Source of the DNA: Bacteroidales bacterium
Lineage (GTDB): Bacteria; Bacteroidota; Bacteroidia; Bacteroidales; VadinHA17
DNA: 50,573 nt
Direction of reading: 5' to 3'
Assembly: GCA_003157015.1 (NCBI GenBank)
Contig: PMIJ01000135.1
Span: 1 to 50,573, forward strand
Shown: positions 25,651 through 38,320 of the stretch, one piece after another
Position numbering within the stretch: the first letter of the stretch is position 1
Layout of the letters: each line of letters begins with the position of its first letter
The notes under the pieces: generated by a model
Told to the model about the DNA's origin: nothing
Databases searched by the model: none
Seen by the model: the letters and a program-made list of their open reading frames with translations, nothing else
Position numbers and translations under genes: made by a program

Positions 25651-27438
25651 TCACATCCTTTCAGGCATCTCAATACCTAAGAGCCACATGCCTGTATATA
25701 TTATTTCACTTGTGACCTTTGACAAAACCAGTCTGAAATTTCTTATTTCTTCATCACTTTCTCCCAGGATTGAAAAATCGTGATAAAACTGGTTATATTC
25801 TCTTGCAAGGTCATAGCAATAATTAGCAATCAATGCAGGACTATAGCCTGCTGCTGCAGCTGAAACCGTTTCAGAGAATTTGCACAACAGCTTTATAAGT
25901 TCAATTTCCTTCGGCCCAACTTTTGTTCCTGAAAAAATAATCTTGTCAGTATTAATCTCCATCCGCTCCGCTTTCCTGAATACAGATTTTATTCTTGTAT
26001 AGGTATATTGAATAAAAGGTCCGGTGTTCCCATTGAAATCAATTGATTCGGCAGGATTGAATGTCATGCTTTTCCTCGGATCAACTTTTAGAATATAATA
26101 TTTTAGAGCTGCCAAACCTATCTTCCGGAATATATCCTCTTTTTCTTCTTCTGAAAAATCACCAAGCTTGCCAAGTTCCGAGGATACGTCCCTGGCTGTC
26201 ATTTGCATCTCATTAATGAGATCATCAGCATCGACTATTGTTCCTTCGCGCGATTTCATCTTTCCTTCAGGAAGTTCAACCATCCCGTATGAAAAATGCA
26301 TCAGTCCATCAGCCCAAGGATATCCAAGTCTTTTAAGCAAAGCTTTAAGCACCAGGAAATGATAATTTTGTTCATTTCCGACAACATAAATATTCTTGTC
26401 AAATTTATATTCATTATGCCGGGCCACTGCGGTGCCAAGATCCTGCGTCATATAAACAGCGGTACCGTCAGAACGGAGTAATAACTTTTGATCCAATCCA
26501 TCAGAGGTGAGATCGGCCCAGATTGAACTATCCTCATTCCTGTAAAGAATCTTTTCATTTAACGCCTTCAGAACAATTTCCTTACCTGTCTTGTATGTAT
26601 CTGATTCATAGTAGATTTTATCAAAATCAACTCCAAGTTTTTTATATGTTTCATCAAATCCAGCATAAACCCATGAGTTCATCATCGTCCATAATCCGAC
26701 TACCTCCTTGTCGCCATTCTCCCATTTCAGGAGCATGTCTCTTGATTCTGTCATAAGAGGGGCAGCGTTTCTGGCTTCAGCCTCATCCATGCCATTTTGA
26801 ACCAGCTTCTCAATCTGAGCTTTGTACTCTTTTTCGAATAAAACATAATATTTCCCAACCAGGTGATCACCTTTTATACCGGATGATTCAGGAGATTCCC
26901 CGTTTCCAAACTTTTGCCAGGCCAGCATTGATTTGCAGATATGTATCCCCCTGTCATTGACAATATTTGTTTTGATTACCCTGTGCCCACAACCCGCCAA
27001 AATGCGGTACAAAGAAAATCCTAAAAGATTATTGCGTATATGTCCCAGGTGCAGGGGTTTGTTTGTATTGGGAGAAGAGTATTCAACAAGAATTGTCTCG
27101 GGATTTAAAACGTGGCAATTCTCCAGATGATTTTTTTCAACCGTCAGTTTTTTAAAATAATCAATCCACCACGTATCGGAGATTTCAAGGTTCAGAAATC
27201 CTTTTATAACATTGTATCCTGATACAGCCGGGAAGTGATCTATAAGATATTGTCCGATTGTATCTCCTGTGGTTTCCGGTGTGTTTTTAGAGAAACGAAG
27301 GAGAGGAAAAACAACCAGTGTCAGGTCTCCCTTGAAGTCTTTCCTAGTTTCCTGAATCTGAATCAGGTCGTCTTTTACTTCGCTATTGTAAATAGTTTGT
27401 ACAGCTTCCTTTATCTTTTTTTTTAGAACAATCTCCAT
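25651..27438 (-). CDS. argS: Arginine-tRNA ligase
   Basis: ArgRS attaches arginine to tRNA-Arg. The 595-residue protein from the ATG at 27438 has the N-terminal tRNA-contact domain, the HIGH-type motif (HLGHIRNN) in SPNTNKPLHLGH, the KMSK-region sequence GKMKSREGT, and a C-terminal anticodon-binding domain ending LGIEMPERM, normal for class I ArgRS. The open frame runs 40 codons further upstream, but that extension includes a -7 box (27464-27471) and is unlike any ArgRS, so the later start is used. It is monocistronic, with a repeat element just downstream. Confidence 0.96.
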   Translation of the reverse strand: MEIVLKKKIKEAVQTIYNSEVKDDLIQIQETRKDFKGDLTLVVFPLLRFSKNTPETTGDTIGQYLIDHFPAVSGYNVIKGFLNLEISDTWWIDYFKKLTVEKNHLENCHVLNPETILVEYSSPNTNKPLHLGHIRNNLLGFSLYRILAGCGHRVIKTNIVNDRGIHICKSMLAWQKFGNGESPESSGIKGDHLVGKYYVLFEKEYKAQIEKLVQNGMDEAEARNAAPLMTESRDMLLKWENGDKEVVGLWTMMNSWVYAGFDETYKKLGVDFDKIYYESDTYKTGKEIVLKALNEKILYRNEDSSIWADLTSDGLDQKLLLRSDGTAVYMTQDLGTAVARHNEYKFDKNIYVVGNEQNYHFLVLKALLKRLGYPWADGLMHFSYGMVELPEGKMKSREGTIVDADDLINEMQMTARDVSSELGKLGDFSEEEKEDIFRKIGLAALKYYILKVDPRKSMTFNPAESIDFNGNTGPFIQYTYTRIKSVFRKAERMEINTDKIIFSGTKVGPKEIELIKLLCKFSETVSAAAAGYSPALIANYCYDLAREYNQFYHDFSILGESDEEIRNFRLVLSKVTSEIIYTGMWLLGIEMPERM

Positions 27439-27463
27439 TTTTTCCTTGACAAATTTCAGGCTG

Positions 27464-27471
27464 CAAAGATA
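27464..27471 (-). promoter_or_regulatory. Candidate -7 box (TATCTTTG) for argS
   Basis: TATCTTTG on the minus strand matches TAnnTTTG and would start transcription near 27457, 19 bases before the ATG at 27438. It lies within the longer open frame, which decides the start. Confidence 0.55.
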
Positions 27472-27622
27472 ACATTTTAATATATTGATTAGCAGAAAAC
27501 GCAACCAAAAAGGGTTTCGGAGCGTATAAGCGAAACAACAGGGTTTATGCCAAACCAATGAAATATTTGACTACTGACCTTTTCTTTTTGATAAAGAAAA
27601 TTTATTAATTAAAAACTTATTT

Positions 27623-27630
27623 TACTTTTG
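27623..27630 (+). promoter_or_regulatory. Candidate -7 box (TACTTTTG) for the siaC-like gene
   Basis: TACTTTTG matches TAnnTTTG and would give a leader of about 40 bases before the GTG at 27676. No clear -33 element; the 237-base divergent spacer is otherwise AT-rich with nothing else seen. Confidence 0.4.
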
Positions 27631-27675
27631 AGTATGTTTTTTTTATAACTTTATAATCAATAATAGATTAAAAAG

Positions 27676-28131
27676 GTGGAATTGAAAAATTTATTTATCG
27701 AACCGACAGCCAAGACACCACAAGTTGATTTAAATTATCCTTCAGGTGAATTGATCATGTCAGGAAAATCAATCCCGGAGAATGCTGCAATTATCTATGA
27801 AGCCGTTCTTAAATGGGTAACTGAATATGTTAAGAATCCCAGGCCCACCACAAACCTCCGCCTTAATCTTGAATACTTCAATACAGCTTCAGCAATCTGG
27901 CTTGCAAAAATTGTTCAGACACTTGGCTCAATAAAGGATAGCGAGTATACGCTTATGATTCACCTGTACTTCAATATTGAAGATTATGATAATATGGAAG
28001 CTGAAGATCTGAAAGATGAACTCCATCCTATTATCCATATGATTGGTGTGCCTACAGTTAGTCTCGGCATAAAAATTTACGGTACTGATGACAGAGGTGA
28101 AATACTCAAAGAGTCGATGGTTCTGATTTAA
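27676..28131 (+). CDS. SiaC/DUF1987 family regulatory phosphoprotein
   Basis: This family (SiaC in Pseudomonas aeruginosa) comprises small STAS-like proteins switched by serine/threonine phosphorylation and acting on diguanylate cyclase or other partners. The 151-residue protein has the family N-terminus (FIEPTAKTPQVDLNYPSGELIMSGKSIPENA) only in part quoted here: the key segment is SGKSIPENA at ~30-38, followed by LEYFNTASAIWLAKI, where the TAS residues correspond to the phosphorylated loop. No SiaA/SiaB/SiaD partner is adjacent. The start is GTG at 27676; a TTG two codons later is an alternative. Confidence 0.8.
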   Translation: MELKNLFIEPTAKTPQVDLNYPSGELIMSGKSIPENAAIIYEAVLKWVTEYVKNPRPTTNLRLNLEYFNTASAIWLAKIVQTLGSIKDSEYTLMIHLYFNIEDYDNMEAEDLKDELHPIIHMIGVPTVSLGIKIYGTDDRGEILKESMVLI

Positions 28132-28215
28132 TTTTTCCACCTAACTTTTATTCATAACATCTTATTTGTTCAATTTTTTGGCATAACTTTATTTCGCCAA
28201 TTAATTGAAAAAGCT

Positions 28216-29721
28216 ATGCGAGCAATATTCATTGTTTTGCTTTCAATATTTATTATCATGGAAACATTTTCCCAAAATATTACAACTGACAGACAGCCGG
28301 TTGCAGCAGGCAAATTTTATCCGGGGGATAAAGATACACTCGAAATGACTCTGTCGCAGCTCTTCGGAGACTGCAAAAAATCACCTGCCAACTTGAATGT
28401 AAGAGCAATAATCAGTCCGCATGCAGGCTATCAGTATTCTGGTAAAGTTGCTGCGTCAGCATTCTCAGCAATACCTAAAGATGCTGTTTTTAAAAATATT
28501 TTTATTATCGGGTCAAGTCATGTTATGTATTTTAACGGCGCTTCAGTGTATAACTGCGGCGATTACATTACTCCCTTAGGAAAAGTTCCGGTAAACAAGG
28601 AAATTGCCAACAAGCTAATTAATGACAATAAAGTTTTTAAATTTCCAATATCTGCTCATATACAGGAACATAGTATTGAAAATCAATTGCCTTTTATTCA
28701 ATACTATTTTAAGGTTATTCCCACTATTGTACCCGTTATCATCGGTACAGATGATGAAAACACAGTGAAGAAGGTTGCCGAAGCTCTCAGGCCATGGTTC
28801 ACTCCGGAAAATCTCTTTGTGATAAGCAGTGACTTCTCACATTATCCGTCTTATAAAGATGCGAATGAAAACGACAAATTGACTGCACTTAGCATTATAT
28901 CAGGAGATCCAAAGACATTTTTAAAGACTCTGAGCGATAATTCCGCAAAACAAATTCCGGGTCTCGTTACAAGCATGTGTGGATGGACTTCAGGTCTTAC
29001 TCTGCTTTATCTCGCCGAAGGAGATCATAACCTTGAAATTAAACTTATTGATTATGCAAATTCAGGAGATTCCAAGGTTGGCGGAAAAGCTGAAGTAGTG
29101 GGATATAATGCCCTGGTAATGATTGATAAAAAGATAAATGGCAAACACACTGGCGGATCTGAAAGTAGTTTTACTATCACAGCTGAAGAGAAAAAACAGC
29201 TTTTTGCTATTGCTAAAGGCAGCATCCAATCGATGTTGGATCATAAGGGCAAGTTCGTAATAGATGAAAATTCAATCCCGGAGAACCTTAAAAAACCGAT
29301 GGGTGCATTTGTTACATTGAAGATTAACGGCGCTTTAAGAGGCTGTATAGGCAGGTTCATTTCATCCGAACCGCTATTTAGGGTTGTTCAGGAATCGGCA
29401 ATTTCCTCTGCATTTGAAGATCCCCGTTTTTCCCCGATTACGAAAAATGAATATAAGAATACCGATATTGAGATAACTGTTATCGGACCATTGAAAAGGA
29501 TCAAAAACATCAATGAAATTGTCTTAGGCAAGCATGGGATTTATATCAAAAAGGATAACAGATCAGGCACAATGCTTCCGCAGGTTGCAACTGAAAACGG
29601 ATGGACTGTTGAGGAGTTTCTTGGATTTACTTCCAGGGATAAAGCGGGATTAGGATGGGATGGATGGAAAGATGCGGAGCTTTCTATATATGAAGGGGTC
29701 GTTCTCGAAGAAAATAAGTGA
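28216..29721 (+). CDS. Secreted Memo-AMMECR1 fusion (AmmeMemoRadiSam system proteins B and A)
   Basis: A two-domain fusion. Residues 1-20 form a signal peptide (hydrophobic IFIVLLSIFIIM, cleavage after FSQ likely). Residues ~25-305 are the Memo domain, with likely metal ligands H69 (SPHAGY), H102 (GSSHV), H209 (SDFSHY) and C255 (SMCGW), equivalent to the human MEMO1 metal site (family knowledge). Residues ~325-495 are an AMMECR1 domain with the hallmark LRGCIG at 374-379. In bacteria these families travel with a radical SAM enzyme as the AmmeMemoRadiSam system, whose product is unknown; that enzyme is encoded at 35118. The signal peptide suggests the reaction or its product is outside the cytoplasm, which is unusual. 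Confidence 0.9.
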   Translation: MRAIFIVLLSIFIIMETFSQNITTDRQPVAAGKFYPGDKDTLEMTLSQLFGDCKKSPANLNVRAIISPHAGYQYSGKVAASAFSAIPKDAVFKNIFIIGSSHVMYFNGASVYNCGDYITPLGKVPVNKEIANKLINDNKVFKFPISAHIQEHSIENQLPFIQYYFKVIPTIVPVIIGTDDENTVKKVAEALRPWFTPENLFVISSDFSHYPSYKDANENDKLTALSIISGDPKTFLKTLSDNSAKQIPGLVTSMCGWTSGLTLLYLAEGDHNLEIKLIDYANSGDSKVGGKAEVVGYNALVMIDKKINGKHTGGSESSFTITAEEKKQLFAIAKGSIQSMLDHKGKFVIDENSIPENLKKPMGAFVTLKINGALRGCIGRFISSEPLFRVVQESAISSAFEDPRFSPITKNEYKNTDIEITVIGPLKRIKNINEIVLGKHGIYIKKDNRSGTMLPQVATENGWTVEEFLGFTSRDKAGLGWDGWKDAELSIYEGVVLEENK

Positions 29722-29731
29722 CTCAAAAATT

Positions 29732-29763
29732 GGGCGACTGGGAGACCAAGAGATTAAGAGACA
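29732..29763. repeat. Period-8 array of AGACT-like units
   Basis: Units GGGCGACT, GGGAGACC, AAGAGATT and AAGAGACA align without gaps just after the stop at 29721. They share the NNNAGAC core and period of the array at 18381-18412. Confidence 0.7.
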
Positions 29764-29841
29764 AGGAAGTGGAAATTGCTTTAAATATTAACTTGATGGA
29801 CCTCAATGATAACCGTTGTGAGCTTTTTTAGTCAATAAAAT

Positions 29842-29893
29842 CACTCCAGTCACTCTAGGCACATATGACACTTTAGACACTTTAGGCACTTAG
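29842..29893. repeat. Period-9 array (consensus CACTTTAGG)
   Basis: Five 9-base units plus a partial sixth run without gaps: CACTCCAGT, CACTCTAGG, CACATATGA, CACTTTAGA, CACTTTAGG. Units become more alike toward the right. It ends four bases before the ATG at 29898, so it occupies the leader of the next gene. Confidence 0.78.
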
Positions 29894-29897
29894 AATT

Positions 29898-32342
29898 ATG
29901 TACCATGTTATCAGCACTGGTTTCACTGCAATACTATTATATCTAATCAGTTACAGTCTATACCGAATAGGTTACTATTCTATTCAGTTTCACAGGAGAT
30001 TCTGGAACGCACTTCTTGCTGCTGCCTTTCTTATTACAGCCATAGCCGGTATTTTTCTTGCCCTCCAGATTAACTACAAATGGAACATTCCTTTCATAAA
30101 GACTGTGTTAAAATGGCATGTCGAGTTTGGAATTGGATTGGCAATTACCGGGTTATTTCATTTCATCTGGCATCTGAACTACTACCTTAAGCTGTTTTCT
30201 AAATCAACCGGACGTATTGATAAACCAAAGTCGCAAAAATTTCCATCTTCAGCAATAAAAAACAATCTCTTTATCATCGGATTTGTAAGCTCTTCAATCC
30301 AACTATTACTCATGAGAGAGATAATGAATGTTACAGGAGGTTATGAGCTTATAACAGGTTCATTTTTAGGATCATGGCTTATTGGCTCAGCAATCGGAGC
30401 CTCCATAGCAGGAAAATCAGAACTGAATGACATTAAAAAAATTAATCTGTATTTTTCTATCGCCCCTGTAATTTCCCTGGTCTTAATGCTCTTTCTGTCA
30501 CGCCTATACCTAAATCCGGGTGAAACTCCTTCGTTTCTGGCTGCGATAATATACACATTCCTCGTTCTGATACCTTTCTGCCTGGTTTCAGGATTTACAT
30601 TCATCAAATTGATTGCTGTGGCAGGCTCGGAAAATAAGTTTGTTCCCGGAAAGTCATTTTCGATCGAAACCGCCGGAGGAATCCTCGCGGGTATTTTTAT
30701 TGCTGTTTTATCTGCCGGGGTTCTTAGTACATACAAACTGCTAATGTTAATAATTTTATTATCAATCTGTTATACTTTAATTTTCTGGTATCTCAAAAGT
30801 ATGAAATTGAAGATATCCGGCATTTTATTAGCACTTATTCTTGGGGCATCTGTTATATTATTAAATCCCGATTTGTTATTCAGACAGATTTTACTTCCGG
30901 GTATTAAAGTTACCGGGACAAAAGACACCCCCTATGGCAACCTTACAAAGGGGGAATATAAAGGAGAAGAAAGCCTTTATTATAATCAGAGACTCCTGAC
31001 ATATAATGATGATGCAACCGAAAGAGAAGAGGACATTCATTACGCAATGCTTCAGAGTGATTCTCCCGAAAAAGTAATTATGATATCCGGGTCGCCTCAG
31101 TCGCATATTCCGGAGATCCTGAAATATCCTGTCAGCAGCATAATATATATAGAAAGAGATCCTGAACTTGTAAATTATGAAAAGTCTGTTGTCGATAAGT
31201 TTCGTGGAAAAGCGGTTATTGTGAATAAAGATGCATACAGATATATAAGTAATTCCAATGAACAGGTTGATGTTATAATTATGCTTGTTCCCCCACCCTC
31301 GACATTACTTCTAAACAGGTACTATACCACTGAGTTCTTTAAGGATGTAAAGAAAAAGCTTAAACCTGATGGTATTTTTATGTGCTCACCAGGACCCGGT
31401 GACGATTACTTTAATAAAGAATCATTAAATCTGTATTCATCAGTTTTTAACAGCCTGGCAGCCATTTTCAGCAATGTAAAACCGGTCGTCGGCAATAAGC
31501 TCTATTTTATTGCATCCGAAAAAGCAATATCACTTTCGTTCTGCCAGATGGCCGATAAAAAACATATCAAAAATATTTATGTGAGCTCTGACTTTCTTGA
31601 AGATGATCTCATAGCAAGGAAGTCAGATGAAGTCATGGCACTTATTGACCGCAGTGTTAAACAGAACAGAACTGCTTTACCAATTGCATGCTTCCATGCC
31701 CAACAGTACCAATTCAGCAAAAACCTTGGTGAGAAGACACCTGCTATAGTTCTGATGATAGTCGCATTCGCATTGCCTGTAATAATGGTAAAAAGAAGAA
31801 ATCTTATAATGTATTTCAGTGCTTCAGCCCTTGCAGGGTTTGAAATTGTCATTCTTCTGACTCTACAGATTATGGTGGGGAACATGTACCAGCTGACCGG
31901 ACTGATAATTGCCGGATTAATGACCGGTCTGGCAGTCGGCTCAGGAATTAATAATAGTTTTCTGAATAATACTTCACTGAGAAGCAAAGTTATCTTCCTG
32001 GTGATATTCTACCTCATTTTTGGGATGACCTATAATTTCATGATAGAACTGAAGGGTGGTTTTCTCCAGGTTATGTTAATAATCTTTTCAGGTTTTTTAC
32101 CTGCATTTATAACCGGACAGGTTTTTAATGAACTGACTTTTAAAGTTAATAAAAAAGAAATGCCTTCATCTCCAGCTGTTTACAGCGCCGATCTTGCAGG
32201 GTCAGCATTCGGTTTTATATTTATCTCAGGCATTATTATTCCGGCATTTGGAATCAGAATTTCTATCTTTTTACTATCAGCCCTGGTTTTTATAGGAATT
32301 CTTATTATGACAATCAGCAATACAGGACTCAAGTCAAAATAA
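29898..32342 (+). CDS. Polytopic membrane protein with degenerate spermidine-synthase-like domain
   Basis: The 814-residue protein has three parts. Residues ~1-100: about three membrane helices with H74, H88 and H92 (WHVEFGIGLAITGLFHFIWH in part), resembling small haem-b membrane domains (inference). Residues ~122-325: further helices as in fused MFS/spermidine synthase proteins. Residues ~335-560: a soluble Rossmann-like aminopropyltransferase fold with E419 (IERDPE) and D445 (NKDAYRYI) kept, but the GGGDGG cofactor loop replaced by SGSPQS (397-402) and the catalytic D-x2-D-P region by LVPPPS (463-468). Residues ~600-810: more helices. It is unlikely to make spermidine. It lies between the two AmmeMemoRadiSam genes, 176 bases after the Memo-AMMECR1 gene. 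Confidence 0.75.
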   Translation: MYHVISTGFTAILLYLISYSLYRIGYYSIQFHRRFWNALLAAAFLITAIAGIFLALQINYKWNIPFIKTVLKWHVEFGIGLAITGLFHFIWHLNYYLKLFSKSTGRIDKPKSQKFPSSAIKNNLFIIGFVSSSIQLLLMREIMNVTGGYELITGSFLGSWLIGSAIGASIAGKSELNDIKKINLYFSIAPVISLVLMLFLSRLYLNPGETPSFLAAIIYTFLVLIPFCLVSGFTFIKLIAVAGSENKFVPGKSFSIETAGGILAGIFIAVLSAGVLSTYKLLMLIILLSICYTLIFWYLKSMKLKISGILLALILGASVILLNPDLLFRQILLPGIKVTGTKDTPYGNLTKGEYKGEESLYYNQRLLTYNDDATEREEDIHYAMLQSDSPEKVIMISGSPQSHIPEILKYPVSSIIYIERDPELVNYEKSVVDKFRGKAVIVNKDAYRYISNSNEQVDVIIMLVPPPSTLLLNRYYTTEFFKDVKKKLKPDGIFMCSPGPGDDYFNKESLNLYSSVFNSLAAIFSNVKPVVGNKLYFIASEKAISLSFCQMADKKHIKNIYVSSDFLEDDLIARKSDEVMALIDRSVKQNRTALPIACFHAQQYQFSKNLGEKTPAIVLMIVAFALPVIMVKRRNLIMYFSASALAGFEIVILLTLQIMVGNMYQLTGLIIAGLMTGLAVGSGINNSFLNNTSLRSKVIFLVIFYLIFGMTYNFMIELKGGFLQVMLIIFSGFLPAFITGQVFNELTFKVNKKEMPSSPAVYSADLAGSAFGFIFISGIIIPAFGIRISIFLLSALVFIGILIMTISNTGLKSK

Positions 32343-32432
32343 ATGCAGATTAAAATAAAACAATCAGCAAAAAGCTATACATGAAACAAACTATTTCGAT
32401 CTGATGATTATCCAGCCTTTTGCGTAAATGTT

Positions 32433-34829
32433 TTATTCGTTTCTTAGTGAATCAACAGGATTTGAAAGAGCTGCTTTCAAAGACTGGATGCTAATGGTTG
32501 CCACTGAAATAGCTATACAGAATATTCCGCTGATGATAAATGCCCAGACCGGAATTGCAATATGGTATGCAAAACCGAGAAGCCATTTATTTGCAAAATA
32601 AAAAGCCAATGGAACCGAAATTATAAATGCTATAAATACCGGTTTGAGATAATCTGCAAAAAGGTGCATAATTATATTCACTACTGTTGCACCCATTATT
32701 TTTCTGATACCGATTTCTTTTGTACGTTGAACTGTCATTATAGCTACGATACCAAATAATCCAAGACACGCAAGCAGGATCGTTATCGCTGAAAAGGTAC
32801 TGAATATACGCGCGGTATTCTGTTCGTTTTTGTACAGCCTATCATATTCCTCATCCAGAAAATGATACTCAAAAGGTCTGTCCATCATCCGTCCATTCCA
32901 AATTTTTTTAATGGATGATAAGGCAGAAGATACATCATTGCCATTAATTTTTATCAGTATGACCTTCTGATATTCGTCTAAGAGAAAAATAACCAGGGGC
33001 ATAACAGGTTCATGCAATGAAGCTAAATGAAAATCTTTAATGACTGCTTTTACGGTTCCTGTAAACCCTACATCCACCTGGCGACCAATACTTTCTTCCG
33101 GTGTCCATCCGATTTCTTTTACAGCAGTCTCATTTAAGATCAGGCTATATTTAAAACCATCGGTATTTTTCAAAGCTTTCACCTGTTGAAGGTCAGATTC
33201 AGTAAAGTCAGAGCCTGCAATTATCTTAATTCCCAACGTTTGAAGGAAATCAAGGTCCACAGGTATTGCTTTTGCGTTAAATTGTTTTTTACCGGTTTCA
33301 GTGGCCGCACCCATGACACTTGTCCATATGATATTTACAGGCGTTGTATTACCGGCGCTGACTTCCTTAACAAACGGGTCTTGTTTTAATTCAGTTTTAA
33401 GGTCATAATACCCTGGCCAATCATGTGCCCCAATCGGAAGAAAAATCACTTTTGTTTTGTCATACCCGAGATTTATATGTTGTATAAAAGATCTTTGTTG
33501 TTGGATGATAATAGTGGTAATAATCAGCACTATTGATATCACGAATTGGAATATTATAAGAGACTTTCTGAATTTCCCTCCTGATACACCTAAAAGAGAC
33601 CCGGGTTTCAGAATATTATTCAGAGTTTGGCCTGAAATGATCATGGCAGGATATGCTCCTGCTATTAAACTTACCATTACACATAAAAGAATTATTGTCC
33701 CAATTATTACAGGTTGAAAAAGTAAAGAGCAGGTTAAAACTCTTCCTGTAAGAATGCTGAAATAAGGTAGCAGGACCATGGCTCCAATAATTGAAAGTAT
33801 TGAAGCGATTACTATAAGAATTCCGGCTTCTCCGACAAATTGCAGAAATAATTGGGTTTTCCCGGCTCCCAACAATTTTCTGATTCCGATTTCTGTCCTT
33901 TTTCCTGAGACCTGCGCGATTGTAATGTTTGAATAATTAATACAGGCGATCATAAGAATGAGTATCGCAATAATGATAAGAACATATATATACACAAACG
34001 GCGTATTTGGAACAAGGCTGTCCAGATTTGAATGCAGGTGGATACGTGTTAACGGTTCAAGATGCAGAGTAAAATAATCAATTCCGGATAAATCTTTCTC
34101 TTTACGACTGACTTCCTTCATATAACTATCAATCTTATTATTAAGATCTGCGATATTGGTACCTTTTTCCAATAAAAGAAAAGTAAAATAATTAGAGGCA
34201 AACCATTCTTCGGTTTTCGAAACATCCAGATTGACAAATGATGCCAGAAAATCAAATTTTATCTGTGAATTATCAGGAACATCATCAATAATGCCGGTAA
34301 TAGTATAATTCTGATTGCTGTCAATAATAAGGTTTTTTCCAAACGCATCATCATTCCCAAAATACTTTTTTGCCATAGATCGTGTCAGTACTATCTTGCC
34401 AGGCCCATCCAGAGCATTTGTAACTGTCCCTTCAATAATAGGGAAAGTAAATATTTTCAGGAAGCCTGAATCGACAAACAGAAAATTATTCTCGTTATAG
34501 ATAATGTTCTTATTTTTAACCACTTTCGAATTTCTTATCATCCTGACGTAAGATTTCACAGAAGGAAAAGTACGCTGCAGTTGTGGCCCTGCCTTGGTCC
34601 CGGTTACTGCCCATTGATTACGGGTTCCATTTACAGAATATTCCATAGTGACCCGGGCAATTTCATCCGCATGTTTATTGAAGTGGTCAAAACTTAGTTC
34701 GTAATAAACATAAACAGCTATCAGGGAAAAGCAAACCATCCCGATGGATAAACTTATAAGTTTTATGATTGAAGACATTTTGTTCCGGGAAAACCGACTG
34801 AAAGTGAGAATAATCTGGTTTCTTTTCAT
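32433..34829 (-). CDS. FtsX/MacB-type ABC transporter permease
   Basis: The 798-residue protein has the Bacteroidota-typical double layout: an N-terminal helix (~20-45), a MacB-like periplasmic domain, an FtsX domain with the EIGIRKLLGAGKTQLFLQF motif, a second helix and periplasmic domain from ~425, and a final FtsX domain beginning QRTKEIGIRKIMGA. Eight transmembrane helices are expected. These permeases use mechanotransmission to act on periplasmic substrates with a separate ATPase, which is not nearby. It is antisense to its neighbours and splits the AmmeMemoRadiSam locus; its relation to that system is unproven. The 228-base upstream spacer is AT-rich without clear features. Confidence 0.88.
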   Translation of the reverse strand: MKRNQIILTFSRFSRNKMSSIIKLISLSIGMVCFSLIAVYVYYELSFDHFNKHADEIARVTMEYSVNGTRNQWAVTGTKAGPQLQRTFPSVKSYVRMIRNSKVVKNKNIIYNENNFLFVDSGFLKIFTFPIIEGTVTNALDGPGKIVLTRSMAKKYFGNDDAFGKNLIIDSNQNYTITGIIDDVPDNSQIKFDFLASFVNLDVSKTEEWFASNYFTFLLLEKGTNIADLNNKIDSYMKEVSRKEKDLSGIDYFTLHLEPLTRIHLHSNLDSLVPNTPFVYIYVLIIIAILILMIACINYSNITIAQVSGKRTEIGIRKLLGAGKTQLFLQFVGEAGILIVIASILSIIGAMVLLPYFSILTGRVLTCSLLFQPVIIGTIILLCVMVSLIAGAYPAMIISGQTLNNILKPGSLLGVSGGKFRKSLIIFQFVISIVLIITTIIIQQQRSFIQHINLGYDKTKVIFLPIGAHDWPGYYDLKTELKQDPFVKEVSAGNTTPVNIIWTSVMGAATETGKKQFNAKAIPVDLDFLQTLGIKIIAGSDFTESDLQQVKALKNTDGFKYSLILNETAVKEIGWTPEESIGRQVDVGFTGTVKAVIKDFHLASLHEPVMPLVIFLLDEYQKVILIKINGNDVSSALSSIKKIWNGRMMDRPFEYHFLDEEYDRLYKNEQNTARIFSTFSAITILLACLGLFGIVAIMTVQRTKEIGIRKIMGATVVNIIMHLFADYLKPVFIAFIISVPLAFYFANKWLLGFAYHIAIPVWAFIISGIFCIAISVATISIQSLKAALSNPVDSLRNE

Positions 34830-35060
34830 CTTTTATATTCTGTGAATCGGACAATAGTTATATCGTTACAGAGTTATATTGTATTTACTAAACAGACTTA
34901 AGTTTTTTTCTTCTGCTGCGTGAAATACAACTTTTTTTTCGTTTTCAGAAAGTGATTGGTCTGGTTTATTCTTCATCAAAAGCTGTTAAGCGTAAAGGAA
35001 AATGGATTTTTAAAAGTCTGGTTGATCAGCTATCTCACTTAATGTACTTTTAGAAAATTG

Positions 35061-35068
35061 TATATTTG
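35061..35068 (+). promoter_or_regulatory. Candidate -7 box (TATATTTG) for the radical SAM gene
   Basis: TATATTTG matches TAnnTTTG and lies only three bases after a TTG that could open a longer frame (35058). Transcription would start near 35075, with about 43 bases of leader to the ATG at 35118. Confidence 0.55.
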
Positions 35069-35117
35069 TATGGTTACAGGATATTGTCGCTTTGGAAAAA
35101 TAATTATCAGGAATAAA

Positions 35118-38274
<3,157 letters not shown>

Positions 38275-38320
38275 CAATCCTCCCCTGTACATTTTAACAA
38301 AAAACTATTAGGTTTGTAAT

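Noticed and set aside
25651..27558. argS open to 27558 with a 40-residue N-terminal extension
   Set aside because: The extension is unlike ArgRS, and a TAnnTTTG box lies inside it at 27464-27471.
29898..32342. Membrane protein considered as a true spermidine synthase (speE)
   Set aside because: The cofactor loop and catalytic aspartates are replaced, and most of the protein is membrane helices.
32433..34829. FtsX-type permease considered as part of the AmmeMemoRadiSam system
   Set aside because: It is on the opposite strand, and such permeases are scattered widely in Bacteroidota; kept only as a neighbour.
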